64,000 bases of DNA from Echria macrotheca (GCA_030411725.1 MU839841.1:186001-250000); one strand, 5' to 3'. Counted from the first letter of the stretch, positions 44,246 through 55,654 are shown. The notes: a model not told the origin generated them from the sequence alone. Numbers and translations: made by a program.

Positions 44246-47200
44246 TTGGTACGCAGGATGAGACGCGGCATACGAGCAGGTGGGGGGATGCCATCCTTCG
44301 CCCACGGGAAGCTAGGGCGTAATCTGGAGTATTGAGAGCTGCAGTCTTTGATCAGCAGCATATGCATACTACTGGGCGTCACGGAAAGGTAGAGTCCTTG
44401 GGAGCGGGATGCCAGTTTTGGGGAAGAACCCGAAGACAGTAGAGAGTGGTCTAGGCTCCTCACTTGGAGAGGGCCGGTTCGAGACTACGCGTGAGACTCC
44501 AACATAGTCGAGACCCAGCGGAAAGGGGGAGTGAAAACAGTGGCAGCCCAATCGAGGCAATTATATGCTTTTGCTTGGACTGGCGTATAGGAAATGAATG
44601 ATGCTTTGCAGAACCCGGGAAACCTCGGGACTACCTATATATGAGCGAATTGTCAAGTTTGATGTCACGGTGCTGCCGAACAAGGACGCATCCCTCGAGC
44701 TGCACGAGAGACGGCAGACGGGGGGTTAGAATCGGCAAAGGGGCCGTGTTTGGATTGCAGCAGCTGAAGAGCTAAGTTGGAAGTGCATGTTGAAGCAACC
44801 GGATTTCAACACTGTTCCTCGAGCAGTATGTCCTGGGTAGCTCTTATGGCTTTGGCCCCATTCCGGTTCTTCTCAGACGACACAGCAACAATATGTTGAC
44901 ATGCTCGGGATGTCTACATCGGAAACTGGATTGCGCTTCACATGTCGAAGAGTGTCCCGGTAGATAGCTATGACACACCAAAACTGAAACCAACAGTATC
45001 AGCAGCTCCTCCAAGATCGGGAATCCTTGGTCGGACTCAGACGACATCACGACTCCAGAGAGTCAGTCGGAGGCCTCCGACCTGGATGGATCTCTGTTCG
45101 TGCGGTTCCACACGCGCCCACCTCTGCCTTACTTTAGCCCTGCAGCTTTACCTGCTAGTGCTGGCTTTCCCCATCATACTGTGTGTGTGTTTTTGCTTTT
45201 TCCTCCACCAGTCGGCGTCTGGGGGTATTTCGATACCAAATGCCCTGCATCGCTCATTGACGATTCTTGCAGTGGTGGGGCGTGCATATGCAAGCCCCGC
45301 GATGAGGGGACGGAGCTATGGCATAGGTAGGTAGGTAGTTATTGATGGATGTATCCTTCTCAGAAAAGAGCTCGAGGTGCTTTTGGGAGGCACACATAAA
45401 CGCCCTGGCAGACGTGTAATTTGCGACCTCTCTGGAACGGACACATCAGCACCACCAACCCCGGACGGCATGCAGGACCTTCTGCCCCTCCCCCTCCCTT
45501 CCCAAGCCTCCTCCGCGTTTTGGCGAGCTGGGGCGAGTGGGATGGAGCTCTCTCGGGGCTTTGGATACATATCCTCTGCCACAGAGGCAGAATCGGCGGC
45601 ATCTGGTTGGGTATAATAATGTTGACGAGGTGCGCCGTGGTGTAAGTGCACGGTGGGTGCCGGCGGTAGGCAGGCGGCTCACCCCTCCATCACGGAGCTC
45701 TTGAACGTCGCCAAGCTCAGGGCCGGTCGGTCTGTCTCGTGGATATGGTGCGGCAGGCGGGATCCACCCTGGAAGGTAGCTTCCTGCTTCCGGGGCCCAG
45801 ACCAGCGTCGGATGCAGAGCGTCAGACGGGGACCAGGTCGCTGTATCTAGATGCAGTGTATTCGGTGCGCTCCTGTCTTGCCACTCACACCGGGCATGCT
45901 CCCTAACCGGGATTGGAGGCTGAGAATGTCGTTGCTTTCTTCCCGCCGGTCTGCACCTTCACCATGTGTGGTGAGCCGAGGATGTGACAGGCGGACAGCC
46001 TGCTCTTGCGCTCCGCGCCGCAGCTCATGGCGATTGATAATGAGCACGAGGAGCAGGTAACAACCCCACTGGCTGGCTGCTTGGCAGGGAAGTCAAGAAG
46101 GACCTCGACCGGTCCCCGGCGGCATACAACCGCCAAGTTCCGGAGCCTGAGAACTCTACCGGACCACCTGGTCAGGTACCTGGCCGGCCAACATGAACTG
46201 CTGCCATCGCGAGTAAGACTGGGACGCGGGGGTGGCCGAGTGTACGAGGATGGCTTTCCTGTGTTACGAGAGCGGCGGGCCAAGTGTCTTATCTTGCCCG
46301 GGCGCATCAAGAAAGCTTGACCTGTGGTGTGTTGCCGTTCACAAGGAGTATATCTGCCCAGCCGGAACCCAGTGTGTGTAACAGGAAAATGTGGGTTGAG
46401 AGACGGTGAGGTACGGAGCATTGCTTTAGTGAGTGGGGAAGGCGAGACGCGGATGCCGTGGCCAATACGCTACTCTATAAACAGGCAACGCAGGGCCCGA
46501 GATGCTAGGGAGCTCGAATTCATCTTGTCACGGGTTCAAGAAGACGGTGAAGAAGGGGAGGGAGCTTTGAAGCTTCAGAGGGTTTTCAGCCCATGAGACC
46601 AGACCGAAATGGCTAGCCTGCGTTTGTTACCCGCTGACTAACCTCAACGTTCTCGGAACCTTGCTGGGTGCCGGCCCGCTGCCTAGTGGCTAACAATTGC
46701 GCTGGGGCTAGTCGCCAAGGCGAGCAACAAGCAGAAAAAAAAAACCAAACGCTGGGAGTGACGCGCTGCGAGGTTGAGCCGTGATAACTACGGGGTGCCA
46801 ACCAAGGTAGGCTTATTGATGCCCCTCCCGTACATGTCTTGGCCACCTTCTTGGCCACGCCATCCAACATGCCCGTCCGACGATTTCTTTCTTTCCCAAA
46901 CCCTCTGGGGTGTGTGACGCCATAAAAGCGCACGCCCTCGCAACTCACAGACGTACCGCACCTTCCATCCATTTCCAAGACTCCCAACTGCTGTTATCCG
47001 CACCTGCCTCGACAACGTCGAATAACCACCACTTACCCTCCCGTGTCGAAGGCTGCTCCTCTCGTCAATTCGAACCCCCGGATTACCGTTCTCGACTTCC
47101 TCGCCCGTCAAACGCGACGATAGCTTGGCGTCCAATCCCCTTTCGAGTCGTCTCTCGTCAGGATCACCTGTCGATCGTCCGGTGTCTATATCTCGCCAGC

Positions 47201-47333
47201 TCCCCGCCACACTACCTCCCGTGCTCCATGCGTTCTATCGATACATAATACTTGCTGGCCTCCTTTTGAGGCCGTACAGACATTGGCATAGCCGCCTACG
47301 CTACAAGCTTATCCGCTGCGTCCTCAGCCTGTC
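44246..47333. other. Intergenic region with a possible zinc-cluster relic
   Basis: 3.1 kb with no confident gene. A CX2CX6C pattern at 44902-44934 and a Ser/Asp-rich open stretch at about 45004-45140 hint at a small or decayed gene (see findings). The 400 bp before 47334 is pyrimidine-rich and looks like the promoter and leader of the UspA-like gene. A short A-run lies near 46735. Confidence 0.4.
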
Positions 47334-49750
47334 ATGGCTGAGAAAGCGCAGACCAGCAATGTGATCCCTTCATCGACTTCGTCGCCGCCGCCAGTGGTTA
47401 AAAGCCCCGACTCGGATGTCTCACCTCGGACGCAGGCCCCGTCTAAAGACGGCGACTACTTCAATACCTCTTCCAAGCAAGAGCTCCTCGTTGCATCGAG
47501 CAGCACCTCGACAGCCCCTAGTACGGCGACGACCGCCTCGACTGCAGGCCCCGAGAGTTCGACGGATTCACGCCGACCTTCGTACAACGAGAGCGAGCCG
47601 CCCAACGTTATATCTAGGAAATCGTCGGCAGCTTCGGTTTCGTTTCGCCCACCGCGCAATCCCGCTCTACCGCAAGGACTACCACGAAAGACGAATAACA
47701 GACGCCTGAGGGAATCATCCCCCTCTCCCGTAAAGTAAGTTACGCCTGGTTCCCTTGTTCTGCCCTGGCAGCGCGCGAGAGCCAGATTGCGATCCGACAA
47801 TAGCCCAAGTGGTGCTACACGGCAAGGAGTGTTGCCTCTCGGAGGTTATGGTTGCTTCGGGGACTTGGCTCCAGGCATCGACGTTCGTACGGGGGATCTT
47901 GGCAGTCGACACGGTATCGATGAGGGGGCTACGAAAGAGCACGAGCACGGCCGGGTTGCATCTGGAGCTTCGACGCTGGGCAACAGTCTCAGGCTGGGAT
48001 CCGCTGTCGTGGTGTTGAAGCTTGTCGTCATTGCTGGTGGCTTCCGCTCTCGTCGCACGGTTTTCGCAGCTTCCGACGCCAATTGTGAGAATGGGAGGAG
48101 GTCGCGTGCGCTGGTGACGGAATGCATTGCATCGACAGGCCGCCCTGCAGCGGTTAAAGGTTCCTCTCTAGAGGTTGCTGCGCCCGCACCATCATAACCG
48201 CAGAGCCTCTGTCGACGCGGAGCTGAGCTTATTCGCCAACGTCGAGTTCTAGACCCCGCCACCCCACCCAGCAGTCCACCTTGTCGCTGCCCATCGACAG
48301 ATGCCATGCTCTCCAGCCCAAGGCTGGTTAGGCGGGAAGCCGACACACCCTCCCCCGCCCCCTCACTTGGGTCTGGCACCTCCGTCGCTCAAGCCCGCCG
48401 GCGACATGTGCAGATGCGCTGCTTTCGCATGATCCCGTGATCAAGGATCGCGTCGCTGGCGTTGCCAACCTTCCGAATTCGCGCAGGGTCCAAAGCCTTA
48501 TTGGCGACACTGACGCTTTTGTGTTCCATTTCACTTGTTTCTACATATTTTGTTGCTTTGGAGCTTGGCTCACAGCATTAATACTATGGCCACGCTAACA
48601 GAGCGCCCCCCTGCGGCTCATAGGTTCCGGCAACATGTTGGTTTTGACAGCTTGACGGCGGGCGAAGCTACTAAGAATAACACGTCATCCTATACCCTAC
48701 GTTCGCAACACCTGGGGTATCAGCCATCACGGCGGTCACGAACTTTCATGGTCGGGGTGGATGAGCATGCCTACTCCGATTATGCGTTGGTCTGGCTGCT
48801 CACCAACATGGTGGACGATGGCGACGAGGTAGTGTGCGTCAGAGTTGTGGAGAGCCCCCCGCGAGGCGGCGAAAAGAGCTATCAGGAGGATGCGAGGAAA
48901 CTCATGCAATCGATACAAGAGAAGAACGAACTCAACAAGGCAATCAGTATCATTCTGGAGTATGCTGTTGGGAAGCTACACGACACATTTCAGTCACTGG
49001 TAGGTCACTGCGTACTTGATCTTAGGAGCGTGGCTAACCTGTAACTGGTAGCTTGTACTCCATCAGCCTTCAATGCTTGTTGTAGGAACGAAAGGGCGTT
49101 CGCTCGGTGGGCTACAGGGTCTAATGAACACTCGAAACTCGTTTTCGAAGTACTGCCTTCAGTACAGCCCTGTCCCGGTCGTGGTGGTCCGCCCTGACGA
49201 CAAGCGGCTTAAGAAGAAAGAGAAGCGGATACACGATCCCAGTCGGCAAAGCTATGCTGCTATGCTGGCTCATAACGGCGGTAAACACGAAGCCGACAGC
49301 GAGACGAGCAGTCTGTTTGAGCTGGAAAAAGGGCTTTCCCCGGACGAGGAAGCGCATAAGGTTGCTGCCGCGATTGGTTTGCCGGCGTCATTTGACCCGC
49401 TGATCAAGCCCTACACCCCCACTCATCCTCAACGATCCATGTATACCCGCACCACGATCGCAACCCGGGCTACGTCGCCGCCGCCTGGAACGGCAATGGC
49501 GAACGACAGTGGCGACGAGGAGAGCGGTGACGACGACGACGACGATGACGACTACGAAATCGAAGCCGTTCCAGCACAGCAGCTCTCACGTACCGACTCC
49601 AAGCAAAAGCTGCTTGATATTGAGCAGAAGAGGCGTCTGCATGTTATGGAGATGGGAGAAGCGGCTGTGCTCAAGTCGTACCAAGGGCAAGACATTGGAG
49701 AGGAAGACGACGATGATGAGTCTCGAGAAAGGAAAACGTCCAAGACGTGA
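47334..49750 (+). CDS. UspA-like universal stress protein, reading frame broken in the middle
   Basis: Fungal protein with a disordered N-terminal half and a C-terminal UspA (adenine-nucleotide alpha-hydrolase-like) domain. Exon 1 (47334-47734) encodes a Ser/Thr/Pro-rich segment ending in RKTNNRRLRESSPSPV. The Usp domain starts at RTFMVGVDEHAYSDYALVWL (near 48740) and continues through AISIILEYAVGKLHDTFQSL. After a 52-nt intron (49000-49051) it resumes with LVLHQPSMLVVGTKGRSLGG, the ATP-loop-like GxxGxS region, and VPVVVVRP. The tail is acidic (a run of Asp near 49527-49550) and coiled. Between about 47770 and 48590 the protein-like segments occupy different frames. These are frame A up to 48190, frame B at 48190-48249, frame A again to about 48412, and frame C to about 48520. 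No normal splicing can join them. This suggests indels, sequencing errors or partial decay. An internal ATG near 48586 could still give the Usp domain alone. Confidence 0.72.
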
Positions 49751-50315
49751 GGAGGTGTCTATTCTCGACTACAGGCCGCCGTGGGGACTTGGTAAATGGC
49801 GTTGCGGATCTTGGTGAACATCGATAGACGTTATTCCAGCGGAGTCTCAGAGGATGGGAGGCTTTGTGTATTTCTATATCGGAGCATTGCGTAGTTCTCT
49901 GCTTTAAGGACTCAGCGGCGTGTCTGAAATGGACATAGAAGACGCAAGCGCTGTGAAGCTAAAAGCTGAGGGGAATTGACAGCAGTCCTATTCCACTTGT
50001 GTATTTGGATTAAACTCTTGATTTGTCCTTGGCTCACAATTGCTTGCTCGGGCTCTTCCGATCGGCCTGCACCCCCACCACAAAATCCGGGGTTGTTGGT
50101 TCCCCGGCCAGGGTGGGCTTGTGGACTTGTATTGGGTGATTCGTCATCTCGCAACGGCAAACAGGGCCAACAACGACAATGAAACCACAGCTCGGAAGTA
50201 GGCTGCACCTGCCAAGTCGACCAGCAAGCAGCTCCGGAGCAAGCAGCCACTGCCATGCTTTTATGCCATCGAGCTGTTAACAGACTATTGCGTCTCGTCG
50301 TAGACATCCAGCACC
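49751..50315. other. Intergenic region
   Basis: About 560 bp holding the UspA-like 3' end and the GPHR promoter. Nothing else is recognisable. Confidence 0.4.
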
Positions 50316-52070
50316 ATGCTGCCCTCATCGCCGCCGTGCGACGATGACTCGGCAACCTTTTGCGCGCCGCCAGGCACGCCGTCGACTCTAGGGACCCTCG
50401 TCTCGCTGTCGCCCTTCCTCGCCACCTTTGCCGTCGTCTCATCCCTCGTAGCCACCCGCGTCTTCCCCCGGCTCGCCCGCCTCCAGGGCGCCGCCCACCC
50501 GACCGACGACCACGCGCTCCCCTCGTCCGCACCACCGTCGCTGCGCCAGGCGCACGAGGAACGATTGGCCCGCAGCCCGCGCCGGCGCGTCGCCGCGCTG
50601 ACGTTTGCGATCACCGTGGGACTCACGACCGTCCTTGGTGAGCTTATACTCTCCGAGATTATGGACCTGGTTGGGGCGAGGGCGCGCACAGCGGCGCTGA
50701 GGGTCACGGTGCCGACTCTGCTTGTCCTGCTCATCGTGGTGATCCCGCTGCTTGAGCTGCAGAGTGTCGTTGCCGGGAGTGGGTGGAGCTTCTCGAGGAC
50801 GGCGAAGGGGAGGATACCGAGGGTCGCGTGGGGGCTGTTGGTCGTGTTGTTTGCCGGCTGGCTGTGTCTGTTCTGGTCGGTTGGGCGGGCGGTGCCGAGG
50901 GGTGATGGGAGCGGGGAGTATCTATACGGCTTCGATGGGACGGGGTCCTTTGACAGCACGGGCATGACGATTGGAAGGGCGGCTGTGGGGAGGAGCGGAG
51001 AGCTCGAGGACGGAGGACTCGCGCGGGCGTGTCTGGAGCGGGTTGGTGTGATTGGGATATCGCTTATGGCGCTGCTCTCGGGGTTCGCGAGCGTGTCGAG
51101 CCCGTGGACTACGTTTGCTGATCGGAGGGAACACCGGAGGAGACCGATTACCGATGCCGACATTTCGAGGAAGGACGCTGGGCTGGAGGCGACAAGGGAG
51201 CTGCTGCTTACGAAGAGGCATAGACTACGGGCGCTACAGAGGAAGGTCGAGGAGGGCCAGGGAGGAGCTGGGAACCAGACAGGATCGTCTAGCGGGTTGA
51301 TGGGCAAGATGCTGGGTTCGTTGAAAGGGATCACCGGTGCTGGAGGTGACGCGGCCGAGATCAAGGCCCTTCAGCTGGAGATCTCGGGCCTCGAAACGAT
51401 GGAGGCAAACCTCGCAGCCTCGCTGTCCTCGCTACGGACCCGACAAGCCGCCCACGCGCGGGACGGAACAATGCTGGGCAAGCTGCTTGTTCTCCCAAAC
51501 TACATATTCAGCGTCTACTGTGTTTACCGCGTACTAGCAACAACGCTGACGACGCTGCGACGGATGTACTATCCATCCGCAACATTCTCCTCGTCGGACC
51601 CCATCAACCGCTTCCTCGGCCTGATCGCGCGCCACTGGGACCCTAAGCTGGACCAGGTCGCCTGGGCACGGCAAATCTCATTCCTCCTGTCGGGCGTCAT
51701 CCTCGCCGCCAGCGCCAACTCGGTCGTGCAGACCTTCCACCTGTTCGCCAAGTGGATGCCAGGGTTGCTGTACCAGGCACAGGCCAACCTCGCGCTGCTG
51801 GTCGGCCAGATCGCGGCCACGTACGTCATCTCGTCGGCGCTGCTGCTGCGGAGCAACCTGCCGAGGGAGGTCGGCCGGTCGGTGGGCGACGCGCTGGAGA
51901 GCGCCCTCGAGCCGGGGTTTGTTGACCGTTGGTTCGAGGGATGGTTTCTTGTCGCCAGCGCCGCGACGGCCGTGGGGATATGGATCGGGCACAAGATTGC
52001 TGGCGGCGGGGCATACTGGGACGACTGGGACGATTTTGGCGGCGAGGAGATGGGCCAGAAGAGGTCCTGA
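50316..52070 (+). CDS. Golgi pH regulator / GPCR-type G protein (GPHR) family membrane protein
   Basis: Single exon, 584 residues, with about eight to nine hydrophobic segments. The N-terminal block (FLATFAVVSSLVATRVF; LTFAITVGLTTVLGEL; VPTLLVLLIVVIPLLEL; WGLLVVLFAGWLCLFWSVG; VGVIGISLMALLSGFASVSS) ends in the family signature region GFASVSSPWTTF. A charged coiled-coil loop follows (about residues 285-370), with an Arg/Lys-rich start and a Gly-rich insert. The C-terminal half (LPNYIFSVYCVYRV; QISFLLSGVILAAS; LLVGQIAATYVISSALLLRS) matches the ABA-GPCR/GPHR C-terminal domain. Animal members are Golgi anion channels that acidify the lumen, and plant members have been called GTGs. The fungal function is inferred. 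The protein ends with an acidic WDDWDDFGG tail. Confidence 0.9.
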   Translation: MLPSSPPCDDDSATFCAPPGTPSTLGTLVSLSPFLATFAVVSSLVATRVFPRLARLQGAAHPTDDHALPSSAPPSLRQAHEERLARSPRRRVAALTFAITVGLTTVLGELILSEIMDLVGARARTAALRVTVPTLLVLLIVVIPLLELQSVVAGSGWSFSRTAKGRIPRVAWGLLVVLFAGWLCLFWSVGRAVPRGDGSGEYLYGFDGTGSFDSTGMTIGRAAVGRSGELEDGGLARACLERVGVIGISLMALLSGFASVSSPWTTFADRREHRRRPITDADISRKDAGLEATRELLLTKRHRLRALQRKVEEGQGGAGNQTGSSSGLMGKMLGSLKGITGAGGDAAEIKALQLEISGLETMEANLAASLSSLRTRQAAHARDGTMLGKLLVLPNYIFSVYCVYRVLATTLTTLRRMYYPSATFSSSDPINRFLGLIARHWDPKLDQVAWARQISFLLSGVILAASANSVVQTFHLFAKWMPGLLYQAQANLALLVGQIAATYVISSALLLRSNLPREVGRSVGDALESALEPGFVDRWFEGWFLVASAATAVGIWIGHKIAGGGAYWDDWDDFGGEEMGQKRS

Positions 52071-52415
52071 TGGGTTTTGACTGTACTATGAACATGTATT
52101 ATTCTGGTACTCCCTCGTTGTGCATATTTGGTGGGTAAAAAGGGCGTTTCTGTTACTGAGCGGGTACGGCACCTGAACAGCGGTTATACAGATACACATG
52201 TGGTATTCAGGAGTTGGTGTTTAGGGGTAGATAAGGTAACATATTTGGCCATGTTTTCCGCATTGCTTGTTGATTAATATTCTGTACATCGATGCATCAT
52301 GTCAAGAATCAATGAGGCCCTCGAATCAATACCCAGTCCGAAGAGCTCACAGCCGGTCAGATCTGAGTATCGATCTAAGCAAAAATGCAGCAAAAAAAGA
52401 ACACCCTGCTGATCA
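52071..52415. other. Intergenic region
   Basis: About 345 bp between the GPHR stop and the tRNA. AT-rich, with nothing recognisable beyond likely 3'-UTR sequence. Confidence 0.4.
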
Positions 52416-52495
52416 CTCTCCCGCCGGGAATTGAACCCGGGTCTCGAGCGAAGTCGAATGACAAGCTCACATACTGACCACTATACTACGGAAGA
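52416..52495 (-). tRNA. tRNA-Asp (anticodon GTC) with an 8-nt intron
   Basis: Read on the minus strand, the acceptor arm TCTTCCG pairs with CGGGAGA (one G-T pair). The D arm contains AGTGGTCAGT. The anticodon stem TGAGC pairs with GCTCG around a 15-nt loop holding TTGTCA, which is a 7-nt anticodon loop plus an 8-nt intron just 3' of the anticodon. The T arm CCGGG-TTCAATT-CCCGG is perfect. Total length is 80 nt including the discriminator base, i.e. 72 after splicing. Confidence 0.88.
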
Positions 52496-52540
52496 CTTGT
52501 GAATGTTGACATTCACCGTAGGTAGGTGGAGCAGGGCTGG

Positions 52541-52627
52541 CCGGATCGTGAATCGAACGTGGGACCTTCTGAACCGCAACCGAGTTGTTGCGGAACGAGC
52601 AGTTTAAACCACTAAGCGACACACCCA
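52541..52627 (-). pseudogene. Degenerate tRNA-like sequence
   Basis: Read on the minus strand it has a D-arm-like CTTAGTGGTTTAAA and a strong internal hairpin (CCGCAAC / GTTGCGG). A T-loop-like GTTCGATTC is present, but the T stem does not pair beyond one or two bases and no acceptor stem forms. It lies only 45 bp from the tRNA-Asp gene on the same strand. It is a decayed tRNA or a tRNA-derived repeat; no isotype can be assigned. Confidence 0.35.
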
Positions 52628-53771
52628 TTTGTTGAAAGACGGGATCGGTATTTCGTCATCTGGATCTTGGCCTCCCCTCCTCTTGGCACAGACGGCGTTC
52701 GGCCCAAAAAGCAAGCACGGCAAGCTCCCCTCAACAAGCCAGTCAGGGGCCGCGGGGTCCAAACGCACGACTTGTTTCGTTTCCAACCGCCCACCGGATC
52801 GAGGCAACATGATTGGCCGTCGTGCTCCCACCGCTCAGGTGAAAGGGGAAGAGCGACACCGCTGACTGCTCCTCTCAGCAGCAAGCCCCTCGGGGTTGGC
52901 AGTTGGCATGAAACACGCCCGGCTGCTGGCGAGAAACAATCGCTGACGGGCGTGCACCTCAACACCAGCGTCACATCTGCGAAGAGACATGCAAACCCCT
53001 GGGGAGGTACTCTAGTCTGGCCCCTGGCCGGGTTTGGCTGGGTTCCTCAGTGCGAGGTTAACAGGTCGATGTCACGGTCTGTTGTATATTGACCTCCTTC
53101 CCCGTCTCTTTTGTCTACGGTTTCGTTTCTGTTTGTTACCTCGCTCGCCTCGCTCTCGGGAGAGCTCGACTCGACTCGACCACAACAACCACAACCACAG
53201 AAGCTGTGCTTCTCGTTCGCTTCTCTCTGTGTCTGTTTGCTTTTCTGTTTGTTGCGGGTGCGCGCAATTGGCCGCGACTCGGACACGGTTGACTTGTCTG
53301 GGCTTGATTTGTCCGAAGAGTCTCAACAAACACCACACACACGCGGTTCCCGGCTCTATATGAGGCATCGATCGTCTGGGGATAAATCGGCCTGATCTAG
53401 AACTGCGGACCTCTCACCCGGTCTCGCTGAGCAACAGAGGACCCAACAGCCAGCCGCATTGACCGCCGCGTCCGCATCCAGAAGGCGAAGGCTGCTCTGC
53501 AACCTGAGACGTATGCCGTCTCGGATCTTGGCCAGCAGCACCCAGCGTCCACTGTGGCCACATCCCAACTACCACCCCTGATCTCTCTCGAGTTTCCTGG
53601 TGCTGCGTAGGGCAAAGCTGGGTTACGGAGCTCTCTGTACAACCTGGTCGCGCGCCAACTCGGACGAACGACGGGGCTTGGTTCAGTCCCTCCATCTCGA
53701 ACCACCAAAAACGACTCGGCTTGGCGTGTGGGCGAACCATCCGCCGGTACGGATCGAGCAAGAAAGAGAGC
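52628..53771. other. Intergenic region and leader of the GPI-type protein gene
   Basis: 1.1 kb. From about 53085 it becomes pyrimidine-rich, with a short CGACT repeat and CAACAACCACAACCACAG, typical of a fungal transcription start and long 5' leader. No earlier coding exon is supported. Confidence 0.4.
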
Positions 53772-54488
53772 ATGGGGAATCACGATAGATCGCGGCCGCC
53801 GTCGCTGCGCTGGGCCGCCGCCGGTCTCCTGCTCGCAGCCCTGGCCTCGACTGCCTCGGCCCTCACGCTGTCCAACTTCCAGGTCATCACGTCGTCAACT
53901 ATACCGATACCCTGCATCCTCGTCTACAATACTGTGATTCCGTCATGCACGACCGATGACTTTACGATGGGCAACTCGTGCTCAGCCGCCTGCGCCGCCG
54001 GGCTCGCCAGGGTCCAGGACAAGATCCAGGACGTCTGCGACGGCGTCAGCATCTCGGCCGCCACCGTCCTCGGCCAGACCCTGATGGGCAACCTGGTTAG
54101 CCTGCTATGTCCGACTGCGGACAACGCGCCCCCAAGTAAACAGACCACCTCCACCATAACCACCAGCTCCCGCACCAGCACCAGCACAAGCACGAGCTCG
54201 TCAAGTAGTACTGCTGCCGGAACCACATCGTTCGCGCAAAGCACTCTAACCTCTGTGACAGCACCGCCGCCAGCGTCTCCGAGACCGCCGCCGCCACCAG
54301 ATAGCCCTGGTGCGGCGCCGACATTTGCGTCGTCGAGTTCGGTGCCGTCGGATACAGCCCAGCCGACGGATGCGCCGCTAGGCGGGGGAAGTCCGTTTGA
54401 CGTGGTGCCTACGAGCGAGGGAAGCCAAACGAGGGGGTTATTGGGGATATGGCTAGCTCTGGGGGCGGGGATGTGGTTACTATGTTAG
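53772..54488 (+). CDS. GPI-anchored serine-rich extracellular protein
   Basis: 238 residues starting at MGNHDRSRPP. A hydrophobic signal peptide (AAAGLLLAALASTASA, about residues 15-30) precedes a conserved N-terminal domain of about 95 residues (LTLSNFQVITSSTIPIPCI, CTTDDFTMGNSCSAAC, NLVSLLCP) with cysteines suited to disulfides. A long Ser/Thr/Pro-rich stretch follows, likely O-glycosylated. The C-terminus has a small-residue patch and a hydrophobic tail (GLLGIWLALGAGMWLLC), fitting a GPI signal. The protein should sit at the plasma membrane or cell wall. Similar serine-rich extracellular proteins are widespread in Pezizomycotina, but their function is unknown. The start at 53772 is the ATG nearest the signal peptide. 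Confidence 0.83.
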   Translation: MGNHDRSRPPSLRWAAAGLLLAALASTASALTLSNFQVITSSTIPIPCILVYNTVIPSCTTDDFTMGNSCSAACAAGLARVQDKIQDVCDGVSISAATVLGQTLMGNLVSLLCPTADNAPPSKQTTSTITTSSRTSTSTSTSSSSSTAAGTTSFAQSTLTSVTAPPPASPRPPPPPDSPGAAPTFASSSSVPSDTAQPTDAPLGGGSPFDVVPTSEGSQTRGLLGIWLALGAGMWLLC

Positions 54489-55654
54489 AAGCGGAGGGAC
54501 TGTAATGTTTAGAGCATGATACAACACATTTTGTATTAGAGGAGGGGAAACAAAATGGTGGTTAATGAGGGCTGTATTACGAATCCACGGCATGGGATAT
54601 GAGTGGATGGATGGTTGTTTATTTTATAAGCCAGAGATACCAATTGTATTAGGGTTAATACATCTCATGATCAGTTCTTGTGTTGAGGTGACAGAGAGAA
54701 GCCTCTATGACTTTTCGAGGTTGGTGTATGTAATATTGTGTCCATCTTAAGATGTGAGGTTGATTATTGCCTAACTCGCTGTGAGTCATTTAGCCTTGCA
54801 TGGACTTGGGAAGTGATCTCATCAGGGTCCCTTCCTCTGACGTCGTTTGGGTTTTGCTGTTGATTTTTTTTTTTAAAAAAAATACCCAGTTTCTGTCTGA
54901 ACTTTACTATGCTGTGTAAACCTACCTCATCCGTCAACCCAGATTCTCCACAAGCACTTATATATATATATATATATATATATATGAACGGTCTTCCTGG
55001 GTGAACCACACAGAGCAACCGCTCCTCCTATTTCTTCTCCCCAGGTAAGGTATCTCGTTATTGCTGGTTCCTTCCTCACTTGGCGCCACTGTAAACGCAG
55101 ACATGCCAAAAAGCAAGCCGTTCGCCGAGAATACCTAACCCTCCTACATGATAGAACAACAGGACTCATTTACGTTCCCTCCTCGTATCCACCCCCCACC
55201 CCCTCCCCCTCGCGTGGGCACACTCTGTGATATATCGACCAGGAAAGTAAGATGGCAAAGCCTGGTTGGTATTCAAGTTTCTCGTGAAAGCGCTCGCTCG
55301 CTCTTCAGGTAGCCGTTGTAGATAAGTCCAAAAAAAAAAAAAAAGCTGCCGTCTTTACGGTCTTTTATATACACGTCAGTGGCATGTATTGCCCTTGGGA
55401 ATCAGACTCCATCCAAGTCAGGGTGTAATGACACACGCCCGAAAGCACTAAGTCCATACAAGAGAAGAAAAGAGCAAAGAGAATTACGCAGCGGCGAGAC
55501 GTTATATACCGACAAAGCCCCCCCACCCACACATCCTGCTAGATCTTCTGGATATACCACCCCCCTATCCAACCTCATCCAACCTCACCCCCCGAGTAAT
55601 CTTGCCAGATACCCTCTCGCTAAACAAGCTCAACCTCCGGTACACAAAGTTCCA
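54489..55654. other. Intergenic region with simple repeats
   Basis: 1.17 kb between the GPI-type gene and the end of the PEX11-like gene. It holds a T-run/A-run pair near 54866-54883, a TA microsatellite at 54959-54985, a C-rich stretch near 55190-55210 and an A-run near 55330. No coding frame is supported. Confidence 0.5.
54959..54985. repeat. TA dinucleotide microsatellite
   Basis: About 13 uninterrupted TA repeats in non-coding DNA. Confidence 0.9.

Noticed and set aside
47846..48379. A 177-codon minus-strand frame opposite the broken part of the UspA-like gene
   Set aside because: The plus-strand segments match the expected UspA-like protein, while the minus-strand frame has no recognisable features.
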